Of a stretch of DNA of 64,000 nucleotides, positions 8,388 to 17,252 are shown piece by piece. Location of the stretch: NCBI RefSeq assembly GCF_001742745.1, contig NZ_MJAK01000009.1:52796-116795 (forward strand). Reading direction: 5' to 3'. This DNA comes from Curtobacterium sp. ER1/6. Lineage in GTDB: Bacteria > Actinomycetota > Actinomycetes > Actinomycetales > Microbacteriaceae. The notes beneath the pieces are model-generated. The model saw only the letters and a list, made by a program, of their open reading frames with translations. It ran no database searches and was not told where the DNA came from. The number at the start of each line of letters is the position of its first letter. Position 1 is the first letter of the stretch. A program made the position numbers and the translations under genes.

Positions 8388-8601
8388 CCGGACGGTCGGC
8401 CCACGGTCACGACCCGGTCACGAGCCGGTCACGGCACGGTGACGACGGCGGCACCGTCGGTAACGATCCGTGCCGACTCGGTCGTCTCCCAGCCCGCACG
8501 CCGGTCCTCCCCGGGGAACCCCGGGCGGACGCCCGAGGAGCGTTGGGAGGGTCACCGGGACGCCGCCGGACCACCGGGGGCGCGACGACGAGGGGGACGA
8601 C

Positions 8602-10662
8602 ATGGCGATGCGACGGGTGACGGGGGCCGCACTCGGCTTCGTGGGCGGCAGCGTGCTCGCCGGACTGCTGGTGGGGGTCGGGGTGACCCCGGTGCTCGCG
8701 GTCGCCGGGGTGGGGACGACATCGGTGATCGACGTCTTCGACTCGATGCCGGAGTACATCGAGATCGGCGACCTGCCGGAGCGGAACGAGATCTGGGCGT
8801 ACCGGGGTGGCCAGCCGGTGCACCTGGTCGACGTGTGGGACCAGAACCGGCAGGAGCTGACGCTCGACCAGATCAGCGACACGCTCGAGCACGCCGCGAT
8901 CGACGGCGAGGACAAGCGCTTCCGCGAGACCGGCGGCGTCGACGCGACGAGCCTCGTGCGCTCGGTGGTCAGCGTCGTCGCGTCGGGTGGGAAGGGCGGC
9001 TCGGGCGGTTCGACCCTGACGATGCAGCTCGTGCGGAACATCAAGATCCAGCAGGCCAGCGAGCTGCCCACCGCCGAGGAACGCGAGGCCGGGTACCGCG
9101 AGGCGACCCGGAAGAGCCCGGACCGGAAGCTGGCCGAGGTCAAGCTCGCGATCGGGCTCGCGAAGACGTACTCGAAGGACGAGATCCTGGCGGCGTACCT
9201 GAACATCGCGTACTTCGGCGACCAGACCTACGGCGTGCAGGCCGCCTCGCAGCGTTACTACGGCAAGGACGCGACCGACCTGAGCCCCGCCGAGGCCGCG
9301 TCCCTCGTCGCCATCGTGCAGTGGCCGGAGCGGCGTGACCTGTCGACGCCCGCGCACCACGCCGACAACCAGGCCCGCCGGGACGTCATCCTCCGCTCGA
9401 TGCACGAGCAGGGTCACCTCAGCGATGCGGACCTCGCGTCGGCGCTCGCGTCCCGACCCGCCGACTACGTCCGGCTCACCGCGCCGCAGCAGGGCTGCGA
9501 GTCGGCGGTCCGCGGCGCCGAGTTCGCCTGCGCGTACGCCGAGCAGGTCGCCCGGGACCTGCCCCAGCTCGGCGCCGACCCCGACGCACGCGCTGCCGCG
9601 TGGCGGACGGGCGGGTACCGGGTGCAGACGACGCTCGACCTCGACCTGAACACGCAGCAGCGGGAGCTGCTCGACCGGAGTGACCCGGCCACGGAGAGCC
9701 GGCTCGCCCTCGGTGCGACGCTGAACACCGTCGAGACGGGCACCGGCCGGGTGCTCACCATGGCCCAGAACAAGGACTACGACCGCTCCGCCGCGGCCCC
9801 GGCGACCGCCACCTCGCTCAACTACGCGACGGACGAGTCGAACGGCGGGTCGACGGGGTTCCAGGTCGGGTCGACGTACAAGATGTTCACCCTGCTGCAG
9901 TGGCTCGAGTCGGGCCGGAGCGCGGACGCGGTCGTCGACGGCACGCGGAAGGCACGCAGCACGTGGACGCAGTGCGGGGAGCGGATCACGCTCGACGAAC
10001 CGTACGACCCGAAGAACGACTCGCCGGGCCAGACCGGTCCGTACTCGGTGCGGTCGGCGACGGCGCAGTCGGTGAACGCGGCCTACGCGGACATGGCGTC
10101 GCAGCTCGACCTCTGCGACATCCGCGACACCGCAGCCCGACTGGGGGTGCACCCGGCGACGGGCGGCGAGCTACCCGCCAACCCGGCGGCGATCCTCGGC
10201 ACGACGAGCATCGCACCGCTGACGATGGCGGCCGCCTACGCCGGGATCGCGAACGGCGGCGTGTACTGCGCCCCCGTCGTCGTCGACCAGCTCACGGGTC
10301 CGGACGGCACCGCGCTCGGCGGGCAGCCGCGCTCCTGCACGCAGGCGGTGTCGGCGCCCGTCGCCGCGCAGGCGTTCGCGGTGATGCAGGGGGCGTTCCG
10401 CGGCGGGACGGCGACCGGCGGGCAGACCCTCGACGGCGCGACGCTGTTCGGCAAGACCGGTACGACCGACGCGGCCGACCAGGTCTGGCTCGTGGGCGGG
10501 ACCTCGCGGGCGGTCACCGCGTACTGGCAGGGCAACACGGACGGTGGGAAGACGAACCTGCGGTACCTGGGCAGCGGTCAGGGCGGCACGTACGCCGGGT
10601 CACGTGCCGACGTCTGGCGGCAGGCCCAGACGGCGGTGAACGCGGCGCTGCCGGTCGGCTGA
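8602..10662 (+). CDS. Class A penicillin-binding protein (transglycosylase-transpeptidase)
   Basis: This is a bifunctional peptidoglycan synthase of 686 residues anchored by one N-terminal helix (about 7-35). The GT51 glycosyltransferase domain contains IDGEDKRFRETGGVD with catalytic E103 (the usual His of EHxG is Thr here), GGSTLTMQLVRN and LNIAYFG. The transpeptidase domain has S424-T-Y-K427, S490-V-N and K618-T-G. ATG 8602 is supported by a GAGGGGG ribosome site. There is no PASTA domain. It follows the beta-lactamase gene, separated by a hairpin, so a shared envelope-stress role is possible but not shown. Confidence 0.92.
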   Translation: MAMRRVTGAALGFVGGSVLAGLLVGVGVTPVLAVAGVGTTSVIDVFDSMPEYIEIGDLPERNEIWAYRGGQPVHLVDVWDQNRQELTLDQISDTLEHAAIDGEDKRFRETGGVDATSLVRSVVSVVASGGKGGSGGSTLTMQLVRNIKIQQASELPTAEEREAGYREATRKSPDRKLAEVKLAIGLAKTYSKDEILAAYLNIAYFGDQTYGVQAASQRYYGKDATDLSPAEAASLVAIVQWPERRDLSTPAHHADNQARRDVILRSMHEQGHLSDADLASALASRPADYVRLTAPQQGCESAVRGAEFACAYAEQVARDLPQLGADPDARAAAWRTGGYRVQTTLDLDLNTQQRELLDRSDPATESRLALGATLNTVETGTGRVLTMAQNKDYDRSAAAPATATSLNYATDESNGGSTGFQVGSTYKMFTLLQWLESGRSADAVVDGTRKARSTWTQCGERITLDEPYDPKNDSPGQTGPYSVRSATAQSVNAAYADMASQLDLCDIRDTAARLGVHPATGGELPANPAAILGTTSIAPLTMAAAYAGIANGGVYCAPVVVDQLTGPDGTALGGQPRSCTQAVSAPVAAQAFAVMQGAFRGGTATGGQTLDGATLFGKTGTTDAADQVWLVGGTSRAVTAYWQGNTDGGKTNLRYLGSGQGGTYAGSRADVWRQAQTAVNAALPVG

Positions 10663-10680
10663 CGGTACCGACACCGGGAA

Positions 10681-10722
10681 GGACGGGAGGCGCGGTGCCA
10701 GCCGGCACCGCGCCTCCCGTCC
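10681..10722. terminator. Bidirectional hairpin, GACGGGAGGCGCGG family
   Basis: Perfect 19-base arms at 10681-10699 and 10704-10722 separate the convergent penicillin-binding protein and siderophore-binding genes. The sequence is nearly identical to that at 1862-1901. Confidence 0.78.
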
Positions 10723-10734
10723 GTCCTCGGATCG

Positions 10735-11766
10735 CTACGAGACCTTCTTGCTGTCCTCGAGCCAGCCCGCGAGCTTCGTCATGTAGTCGGCCTGCGACGC
10801 GTAGTCGAGCGCCGGGAAGGTCCAGCTGTGGACCTGACCCGCCGCGAGCGCCGGGTTGTCGGCGAAGGTCGGCTGCTTCTCGAGGTCCGCGACCTGGTAG
10901 CCCTGCTGCGAGAGCAGGAGGACGTCGCCGGTGATCTGGCCCGCGTTCTCCCACGAGTAGATGCCCCAGTAGAAGCCCTTCGGCTTCGGCTGGACGAAGT
11001 CGACCCCGAAGGACGAGTACATCTGCAGGGTCGGCTCGTCGGCCGGACGGGTGACGTAGGCGCCGGAGCCGTCCGCGTACATCGAGACGACGGACACGTC
11101 GCTCCGCTTCGCTGCCTGCTCGAGGGTGTCCTCGGCGGCGTCGAAGCGCTGCTCGGCGGCCTCGACCTTCGACTCCGGGGCGCCGAGCGACTCGGCCAGG
11201 TCGGCGATCTCCTCGATCACGTCCTCGCCCTTGCCGCCCCACTCCACCTGGACGACCGGCGCGATCGCCTGGATCTGCCGCTCCTGCTCCTTGTCCTTGA
11301 AGCCGTAGCCGGGCTGGGTGTCGTCGAGGGTGCCCTGCTCGTCCTTCGGGTACACCGACGTGACGACGAGGTCGGGCTTGAGCGCCGCGAGTTCCTCGAG
11401 GTCGATGTCGCCGTACGCCTCGCCGAGCTGCGTGATGCCGTCGGTGTCGAGCCCCTCGAATCGGGCGTCCTTCGCCATGGTCAGCTGTCCGAAGGTGCCG
11501 ACCGGTCGGAGGCCGTACTCGATGAACGAGATGGCGAGGTCGTTGAGGACGACGACCCGCTTCGGCGTCGCCTCGGTCTCGACGGTCTTGCCGGTGGCGT
11601 CCTCGTAGGACCAGGGTCCTGCGGCGGCCGAGGTGGTGTCGGTGCCGTCCCCGGTCCGGGCGTCGTCGGAGCCGTTCGCTCCGGAGCAACCGGTGAGGAG
11701 GAGGGCCGAGACGGCCACGGAGGTCACGAGGGCGGCGCGCAGGGAGCCGCGGCGGGGGATCTTCAC
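10735..11766 (-). CDS. Siderophore ABC transporter substrate-binding lipoprotein
   Basis: This is a FepB/FhuD-type periplasmic-binding-fold lipoprotein of 343 residues that captures ferric siderophore for the permease genes upstream. The signal peptide ends in LLLTGC with lipidated C27. TPKRVVVLNDLAISFIEYGLRPVG and LAALKPDLVVTS are family landmarks, and the C-terminal half has the long helix-linked second lobe. The start is GTG 11766, which has no ribosome site: the iron box abuts it and its inner TAGGCT would place the -10 eight bases upstream, implying a leaderless mRNA. It is separated from the ATPase gene by its own iron-controlled promoter. Confidence 0.9.
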   Translation of the reverse strand: MKIPRRGSLRAALVTSVAVSALLLTGCSGANGSDDARTGDGTDTTSAAAGPWSYEDATGKTVETEATPKRVVVLNDLAISFIEYGLRPVGTFGQLTMAKDARFEGLDTDGITQLGEAYGDIDLEELAALKPDLVVTSVYPKDEQGTLDDTQPGYGFKDKEQERQIQAIAPVVQVEWGGKGEDVIEEIADLAESLGAPESKVEAAEQRFDAAEDTLEQAAKRSDVSVVSMYADGSGAYVTRPADEPTLQMYSSFGVDFVQPKPKGFYWGIYSWENAGQITGDVLLLSQQGYQVADLEKQPTFADNPALAAGQVHSWTFPALDYASQADYMTKLAGWLEDSKKVS

Positions 11767-11767
11767 G

Positions 11768-11786
11768 TTAGGAGAGCCTAACCTAA
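11768..11786 (-). promoter_or_regulatory. Iron box (DtxR/IdeR site) before the siderophore-binding gene
   Basis: TTAGGAGAGCCTAACCTAA closely matches the DtxR/IdeR consensus TTAGGTTAGSCTAACCTAA. Read on the minus strand it contains TAGGCT as a -10-like hexamer, eight bases before the GTG start, so bound Fe-repressor would cover the promoter. Confidence 0.85.
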
Positions 11787-11828
11787 GTCTGTGTGTTCGA
11801 CCAGCCCCGGCGTCGCCCGCGTTCGGGC

Positions 11829-12713
11829 TCAGTCGTGCTCGTCGGCCTCGGGCACGATCATCGGCGCACCCGTCACGGGGTCCGCGACCACCCTGGCGTG
11901 CAGCCCGAACGCCGTCTCGAGCAGCGTCGGCGTCAGGACCTCGTGCGGCGTGCCGTCCGCCACGACGCCGCCGTCGTGCAGGACCACGAGCCGGTCGGAG
12001 TACCGCGCCGCGAGCGACAGGTCGTGGAGCACCATGACGACCGTCGACCCCTGCTCGCGGTTGAGCCGCCGGACCAGGCGGAGCACGTCGAGCTGGTGCG
12101 CGAGGTCGAGGTAGGTGGTCGGCTCATCGAGCAGCAGGGTCTCGGCCTGCTGCGCCACGACGAGGGCGATCCAGGCGCGCTGCCGCTGGCCACCGGAGAG
12201 GCTCGCGACGTCGCGGTGGGCGACGGCGGTCAGGCCGGTCGCCGCGATGGCCTGCTCGGCGACGTCGGCGTCCTCGGCGGTCCACGGCTTCGCCCACGAC
12301 TGGTGCGGGTTCCGCCCGCGCATCACCAGGTCGAGCACGCTCGTGCCCGCCGGGGCGACGGGCGTCTGCGGCAGGATCGCGAGGCGGCGGGCGACCGCGC
12401 GGTTCGGCTCCCGGCGGATGGGGACGCCGTCGAGCAGGACCTCGCCGGCCTGTGGCTTGAGGACACGGCCGAAGGCCTTGAGGAGCGTCGACTTGCCGCA
12501 CCCGTTCGCCCCGAGGAACGTCGTCACGCTGCCGCGCTCGATGCGCAGGTCCAGGTCGCGGAGGACCGGCTCGCGGTCGTAGCCGACGGAGAGGCCGCGG
12601 GCCTCGAGGACGGGAGGGACCGTGCCGGACGCGTCGTCGCCGCCCGTCCGGCGGGTGGTCGCGTCGGCGCCCGGGACGCGCGCATCGCGTCGATTCGTGG
12701 TGGCGGCGGTCAT
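11829..12713 (-). CDS. Siderophore ABC transporter ATP-binding protein
   Basis: This is a FepC-type ATPase of 294 residues powering ferric-siderophore import. Walker A GANGCGKST is at 68-76, the signature LSGGQRQR and Walker B ETLLLDEPTTYLDLAHQ follow, then the H-loop MVLHDLSLAARY. The first ~30 residues are a poorly conserved hydrophilic extension, so a later start is possible. ATG 12713 overlaps the stop of the permease gene before it (ATGA), showing tight operon coupling. It is the last gene of a permease-permease-ATPase unit reading from the iron box at 14915. Confidence 0.92.
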   Translation of the reverse strand: MTAATTNRRDARVPGADATTRRTGGDDASGTVPPVLEARGLSVGYDREPVLRDLDLRIERGSVTTFLGANGCGKSTLLKAFGRVLKPQAGEVLLDGVPIRREPNRAVARRLAILPQTPVAPAGTSVLDLVMRGRNPHQSWAKPWTAEDADVAEQAIAATGLTAVAHRDVASLSGGQRQRAWIALVVAQQAETLLLDEPTTYLDLAHQLDVLRLVRRLNREQGSTVVMVLHDLSLAARYSDRLVVLHDGGVVADGTPHEVLTPTLLETAFGLHARVVADPVTGAPMIVPEADEHD

Positions 12714-13828
12714 CGGGACATCTCCTTGCGGTGGCGGACGAGGAGCCAGATCAGGTACGGGGCGCCGACGACCGTGGTCACGATCCCGACGGGGACCTGC
12801 CAGGGGAAGGCCGAGCGGGCGAGCAGGTCAGCGACCAGGACGAGGACCGTCCCGAGGGCGCCGGCGAGCAGCAGCGGCGGCCGGTTCGTCCCGGCCAGGC
12901 GCAGGGCGACCTGCGGGACGACGAAGGCGACGAAGCCGATCGGACCGGCGGCCGCGACGGCGGCGGCGGTGAGCACGACGGCGAGGGCGATGACGAGCAG
13001 CCGGTGCCGCTGGACGCCGAGGCCGACACCCGTCGCGACCTCGTCGCCGAGCTGGCCGATGCCGAGCGCGGCGCTCGTGGCGAGGGCGATCGGGACGCAT
13101 ACGGCGGCGACCACGACCAGCGGCCACACGGTCGACCACGACGTGCTCGACAGGCTACCGACGAGCCACTGCGACGCCGCGGTCGCCACGGTGATCTTCG
13201 CGCGGACGAGCAGGTAGCTCGTGACGGCGTCGAGCGTCGCGCTCACGCCGATGCCGACGAGGACGAGCCGGTAGCTCTGCACGCCGCCGCGCCACCCGAG
13301 GCCGTACACGGCGGCCGCGGCGACGAGGGCGCCGATGGTCGCGGCGACCGGGATGCCGCCGCTCAGCACGGCCGACGAGACCGAGTACGTGCCGCCACCG
13401 ACCACGATCGCGGCGACGGCACCGACGCTCGCGCCCGAGGTGACGCCGATGATGTCCGGGGTGCCGAGCGGGTTCCGGGTGACGGTCTGGGTCAGCGCCC
13501 CGGCGGTGCCGAGCACCAGGCCGACGAGGGCGCCGGTGAGGACCCGGGGGAGTCGCAGCGTCGTGACGATGAAGCCGTCGGGTCCGCCCTCGGCGCCGAC
13601 GAGCGCGCGCACGACGGTCCCGGGCGCGATCCAGGTGCTGCCGACGGCGACGCCGAGCACCACGAGGACCAGCGCGAGGGCGACCGCCCCGACGGTGTAC
13701 CCGAGCACGCGGGGGCGCCAGGCCAGGCCGATCGGACCGAGACGGACCCCGCGGCGCCCGGGGGCGGTGTGCTCGGGTGCCGCGTCGCGCTGCCCCGTCG
13801 TGCGCGGGGTGCCGGTCGCCGCGCTCAC
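12710..13828 (-). CDS. Siderophore ABC transporter permease (FecCD family), second subunit
   Basis: This inner-membrane permease (372 residues) has about ten helices. Landmarks are TLRLPRVLTGALVGLVLGTAGALTQ cut as LRLPRVLTGALVGLVLG, then NPLGTPDIIGVTSGASVGAV and the ATPase-coupling region GPIGFVAFVVPQVALRLAG. The start is GTG 13828, overlapping the stop of the first permease (GTGA); a longer reading upstream would run through that gene. It pairs with the 14913 gene to form the heterodimeric channel for the ferric siderophore. Confidence 0.92.
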   Translation of the reverse strand: MSAATGTPRTTGQRDAAPEHTAPGRRGVRLGPIGLAWRPRVLGYTVGAVALALVLVVLGVAVGSTWIAPGTVVRALVGAEGGPDGFIVTTLRLPRVLTGALVGLVLGTAGALTQTVTRNPLGTPDIIGVTSGASVGAVAAIVVGGGTYSVSSAVLSGGIPVAATIGALVAAAAVYGLGWRGGVQSYRLVLVGIGVSATLDAVTSYLLVRAKITVATAASQWLVGSLSSTSWSTVWPLVVVAAVCVPIALATSAALGIGQLGDEVATGVGLGVQRHRLLVIALAVVLTAAAVAAAGPIGFVAFVVPQVALRLAGTNRPPLLLAGALGTVLVLVADLLARSAFPWQVPVGIVTTVVGAPYLIWLLVRHRKEMSR

Positions 13829-14913
13829 AGGGACACCAGCGATCGGCGGCGGGCGACGGCGACGAAGACGGGGCCGCCCAGGACGGCGAGCACGATGCCG
13901 ACCTCGACCTCGGAGAACCCGCCGACGAGCCGTCCGACCACGTCGGCCACGAGCACGAGGGCGGCACCCACCAGCGCCGACACGGGGAGGGTCCAGCGGT
14001 GACCCGTGCCGACCAGGGCCCGGGCGACGTGCGGCACGGTCAGGCCCACGAAGCCGATCGGGCCGGCGGCCGCGGTGGCGCCGGCCGCCAGGAGCGTGAT
14101 GCCGCCGAGGCCGACGAGCCGCGCGACGAGCACGTTCTCGCCGAGCCCCCGTGCGAGCTCCGCGCCGAGCCCCAGCGCGTCGAGCGCCCGGACGTTCCAC
14201 ACCGCCAGCACGGCACCGACGAGCAGGAAGGGGGCGGCCGCGGCGAGGACGTCGAGCTGCCGGGCCGCGAGCGAGCCGACGACCCACAGGCGGTAGGCGT
14301 CGAGGGAGTCCTGGTCGGTGAGCACGATGAACGACGTCACGGCACCGAGGAGCGCGGACACCGCCGCACCCGCCAGGGCGAGCGGCACCGGACTCGCGGT
14401 CCCGCTGCCGGCCACCGTGACGGAGAAGACGACGACGCTCGCGACGACCGCGCCGGCCAGGGCGAACCAGACCGTCGCACCGGTGCTCGTCACGCCGAAG
14501 GCGTACACGCCGAGCACGACGGCCAGCCCGGCGCCCGAGGAGACCCCGAACAGGCCGGGGTCGGCGAGCGGGTTCCGCGTGTGCCCCTGCATGAGCAGCC
14601 CCGCGATCCCGAGCGCCGCGCCCACAGCCGCCCCGATGAGCGTGCGCGGGATGCGCGATCCCCAGACCACGGCCTCGGCGGTGCTCGACCCCGTCCGGGT
14701 CAGCCCCGCGACCACCTGGTCCACGCCGAGGCGGTTGCTGCCGAACAGCATGCTCGCGACCGCGGCGGCGACCAGTGCGACCACCAGGACCGCGACGACC
14801 AGCAGGCGACGCCGGACCGCGGTCCGGTGCACGCCGTCGACACGCGGGGCGGTGTCGGTCCGGGCGGCCCGTGCGGGCGTCAGGACGGGTTCGGGGAGTG
14901 GCACGGAAGCCAT
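13825..14913 (-). CDS. Siderophore ABC transporter permease (FecCD family), first subunit
   Basis: This is a polytopic permease of 362 residues. IPRTLIGAAVGAALGIAGLLMQ, RNPLADPGLFGVSSGAGLAVVL and AAAGPIGFVGLTVPHVARALVG are classic FecCD/BtuC motifs. The assigned ATG 14913 lies only 19 bases from the divergent siderophore-interacting protein start, and the iron box fills that gap. Since a leftward promoter could barely fit, the true start may be further in (for example a GTG near 14835, just before the first helix). It is the first gene of the importer operon. Confidence 0.9.
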   Translation of the reverse strand: MASVPLPEPVLTPARAARTDTAPRVDGVHRTAVRRRLLVVAVLVVALVAAAVASMLFGSNRLGVDQVVAGLTRTGSSTAEAVVWGSRIPRTLIGAAVGAALGIAGLLMQGHTRNPLADPGLFGVSSGAGLAVVLGVYAFGVTSTGATVWFALAGAVVASVVVFSVTVAGSGTASPVPLALAGAAVSALLGAVTSFIVLTDQDSLDAYRLWVVGSLAARQLDVLAAAAPFLLVGAVLAVWNVRALDALGLGAELARGLGENVLVARLVGLGGITLLAAGATAAAGPIGFVGLTVPHVARALVGTGHRWTLPVSALVGAALVLVADVVGRLVGGFSEVEVGIVLAVLGGPVFVAVARRRSLVSL

Positions 14914-14914
14914 A

Positions 14915-14933
14915 TTAGGTTAGCCTTCCCTCA
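14915..14933. promoter_or_regulatory. Iron box between divergent siderophore genes
   Basis: TTAGGTTAGCCTTCCCTCA has a perfect left half of the DtxR/IdeR consensus and a degenerate right half. Rightward, its TAGCCT (14921-14926) lies six bases before the ATG of the siderophore-interacting protein, fitting a leaderless promoter inside the box. One iron repressor would control both directions. Confidence 0.8.
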
Positions 14934-15760
14934 TGGCGAAGATCCCGCGGCTCATGCCCGAGGCGCCCCGGCTGTTCCGTGCCCGGGTGCTCCGCTCCGT
15001 GCGGCACAGCCCGTCGATCCAGCGCGTGACCGTCACCGGGGCCGACCTGCACGAGTTCCCGTTCCTCGGGTTCGACCACTGGTTCCGCCTGTTCCTCCCG
15101 CGTCCCGACCAGGACGGCTTCCGCATGCCGGAGCTCGACGGTCGTCGCTGGTGGCCCTCGTTCCTCGCGATCCCAGAGGACGTCCGACCGCACTGCGCGA
15201 ACTACACCGTCGCCGCCTTCCGTCCCGAGGTCGGTGAACTCGACGTCGACTTCGTCGTGCACTGCGGCTCCGACGGCGAGCCCGAGGGCCGTGCGGCGAT
15301 CTGGGCGTGCGGCGCCCGGCCCGGCGACCAGCTCGCGATGCTCGACCAGGGCTGCATCTTCGACTGCCCCGACGACGTCAGCGAGGTCGTCGTGGTCGCC
15401 GAGGAGACCGGGCTCCCCGGCGTCGTGGGGATCGCCGCATCGCTCCCGCGGGACGCCGTCGGCCGGATCATCCAGGAGGTCCCGACCGCGGCCGACGTCC
15501 GGGTCCTCGACGCCCCGGCCGGCGTGCAGGTGACCTGGATCGTGCGCGAGGACACCGAGCACGCCGTCCCGGGACGCGCGGCGCTCGCCGAACTCCAGCG
15601 GTACGTGCCGGTCGACGATCGCGGGTACGCCTTCGTCGTGGGGGAGTCGACGCTGGCCACCGAGGGCCGCCGACACCTGCACCGCGCGGGCCTGCCGAAG
15701 TCGCGGATCACCTTCTCCGGCTTCTGGAAGCACGACGCACGACAGGTCGTCCCGGCCTGA
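14933..15760 (+). CDS. Siderophore-interacting protein (FAD-dependent ferric-siderophore reductase)
   Basis: This cytosolic flavoprotein of 275 residues releases iron by reducing imported ferric siderophore. An FAD-binding barrel includes ANYTVAAFRPEVGELDVDFV, and the C-terminal SIP domain includes VVVAEETGLPGV, GESTLATEGRRHL and FSGFWKHDA, all family hallmarks. ATG 14933 directly follows the iron box with no ribosome site, so translation is likely leaderless. It is divergent from the ABC importer, forming one iron-acquisition locus. No siderophore biosynthesis gene is visible, so the cell may use siderophores made by others or encoded elsewhere. Confidence 0.92.
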   Translation: MAKIPRLMPEAPRLFRARVLRSVRHSPSIQRVTVTGADLHEFPFLGFDHWFRLFLPRPDQDGFRMPELDGRRWWPSFLAIPEDVRPHCANYTVAAFRPEVGELDVDFVVHCGSDGEPEGRAAIWACGARPGDQLAMLDQGCIFDCPDDVSEVVVVAEETGLPGVVGIAASLPRDAVGRIIQEVPTAADVRVLDAPAGVQVTWIVREDTEHAVPGRAALAELQRYVPVDDRGYAFVVGESTLATEGRRHLHRAGLPKSRITFSGFWKHDARQVVPA

Positions 15761-15783
15761 CCCCGTCCGGGTAGCGTGCGGGC

Positions 15784-16148
15784 ATGAGCAGCCGACTGAG
15801 CGAACTCGTGACCCCGAGGAGCTGTCACGCTTCTGGTGCGCGGTGCTCGACTACGTCGAACTCGGCAAGGACGACGACGGCGTCGAGATCGGGCCCGCGT
15901 CGGGCTTCGGCGGCGCGACGCCGACGATCATCCTGTCGAAGGTCGAGCACGCGAAGGCCCAGCCGCTGCGGCTGCACATCGATCTCTCGCCGGTCGACCA
16001 GGACCAGGACGCCGAGCTCGAGCGGCTGCTGGCCCTCGGCGCGCGTCCGGCCGACGTCGGGCAGACCGGGGAGGAGTCCTGGCACGTGCTCCAGGACCCC
16101 GAGGGCAACGAGTTCTGCCTGCTCCGCACACGCCTCGACCCGCCCTGA
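15784..16148 (+). pseudogene. VOC (glyoxalase-like) family protein, frameshifted near the N-terminus
   Basis: The first frame reads MSSRLSELV from 15784, then the family sequence continues in another frame as DPEELSRFWCAVLDYVELG from 15810 to the stop at 16148. VOC proteins usually begin MSSRLSELVxDCADPEELxRFW, so about four codons plus one base appear to be missing at 15807-15812. The remainder carries the normal family end, ESWHVLQDPEGNEFCLLR. A TAGCGT hexamer lies six bases before the ATG. As written, the gene makes only a 101-residue fragment from an internal ATG at 15843, if anything. It is either a recent pseudogene or a sequencing error. Confidence 0.75.
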
Positions 16149-16260
16149 CCCGCGCCCGTTCCTTCCCAGAGCAAGTGCGATGTCTGATGGTTCCGGGCGT
16201 ACCCGGCCGTCCAGACGCACCCGGTACGCCCGCTTCGACCAGGTACGCCTTCTCGAACGA

Positions 16261-16320
16261 CCACACGACGGACGGGAGGCGCGGTACCAGCCGGCACCGC
16301 GCCTCCCGTCCGTCGTGTGG
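16261..16320. terminator. Very long bidirectional hairpin, GACGGGAGGCGCGG family
   Basis: Twenty-five-base arms (16261-16285 and 16296-16320) enclose ten bases. It ends six bases from the stop of the sugar permease gene on the minus strand and about 110 bases after the VOC remnant. This is the longest member of the hairpin family here. Confidence 0.75.
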
Positions 16321-16325
16321 TGGCG

Positions 16326-17252
16326 TCAGCCCTTGAGGCCCGAGCCCGTCACGCCCTCCACGATCTGCCGCTGGAAGATCAGGTAGAGGATGATCAGCGG
16401 CAGCGCCGCCAGGATCGCCCCGGCCTGGATGTCGGCGTAGCGCTGGCCGAAGCTGCCCTGGACCGTGGCGAGCCCGACCGGGATCGTCATGAGGTCCGGG
16501 TTCGACAGCACGAACAGCGGCAGGAGCAGGTTGTTCCACACACCGACGAAGGTCAGGATCGTCACCGCGGCGATCACCGGACGCGACAGCGGCAGGATGA
16601 CCGACCAGTAGATCTTCCACATGCCCGCGCCGTCGATGCGCGCGGCCTCCTCGAGCTCCTTCGGGATCCCGTCGAAGAACTGCTTGAAGATGAACACCGC
16701 GATCACGGCGGGCACCTGCGGGAAGATCACCGACCAGTAGGTGTTGAGCAGGCCGACGGCGTTGAGCTCCTGGAAGATCGGGATGATCAGGACCTGCGTC
16801 GGGATCATGATGCCGAGGATGATCAGCAGGAACGCGACGTTCCGGCCGCGGAACACCAGGCGGGACAGCGCGAACGCGGCCATCGACGCGAACAGCACCG
16901 TCAGGGCCGCGGTGATCAGGCTCGTGATGCCGCTGGCGAGGTACCAGTTCCAGATGTCGCCGGCCTGGAACAGCGACGCGTAGGAGTGCAGCGTCGGGTT
17001 CCAGTTCGACAGGATCGAGTTGGCGCCGAGCGCGGCGACGCCGTTGTCGGACAGCGACGTCTTCAGGGCGAACAGGCTCGGGATGAGCCAGATGATCGCG
17101 AACACCGTCAGGATGATCGCGGCCGCGATGTTGAAGCCCTTGCCGGAGACGCCGATCTTCGCGGCGTTGGCGGGCGCGGCGGCGGACACCCCGGAGCGGA
17201 GCTTCCGCGGACGGGACGTCGTGATGCTCTCGGTGGCGGTCACGTCAGGCAC
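16326..17252 (-). CDS. Sugar ABC transporter permease, AraQ/MalG type
   Basis: This six-helix inner-membrane permease (308 residues) belongs to the carbohydrate-uptake-1 family. The ATPase-coupling EAA loop reads ELEEAARIDGAGMWKIYWSVILPLSRP. GTG 17252 has a GAGAG ribosome site and overlaps the preceding gene's end; GTG 17243 is an alternative. With the AraP-like permease and the binding lipoprotein it forms an operon running from 19626. No ATPase gene is present, as usual where a shared MsiK-type ATPase serves several importers. The shared GTGAGCGCTCAC operator with an arabinofuranosidase suggests arabino-oligosaccharides as substrate (inference). Confidence 0.88.
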   Translation of the reverse strand: MPDVTATESITTSRPRKLRSGVSAAAPANAAKIGVSGKGFNIAAAIILTVFAIIWLIPSLFALKTSLSDNGVAALGANSILSNWNPTLHSYASLFQAGDIWNWYLASGITSLITAALTVLFASMAAFALSRLVFRGRNVAFLLIILGIMIPTQVLIIPIFQELNAVGLLNTYWSVIFPQVPAVIAVFIFKQFFDGIPKELEEAARIDGAGMWKIYWSVILPLSRPVIAAVTILTFVGVWNNLLLPLFVLSNPDLMTIPVGLATVQGSFGQRYADIQAGAILAALPLIILYLIFQRQIVEGVTGSGLKG

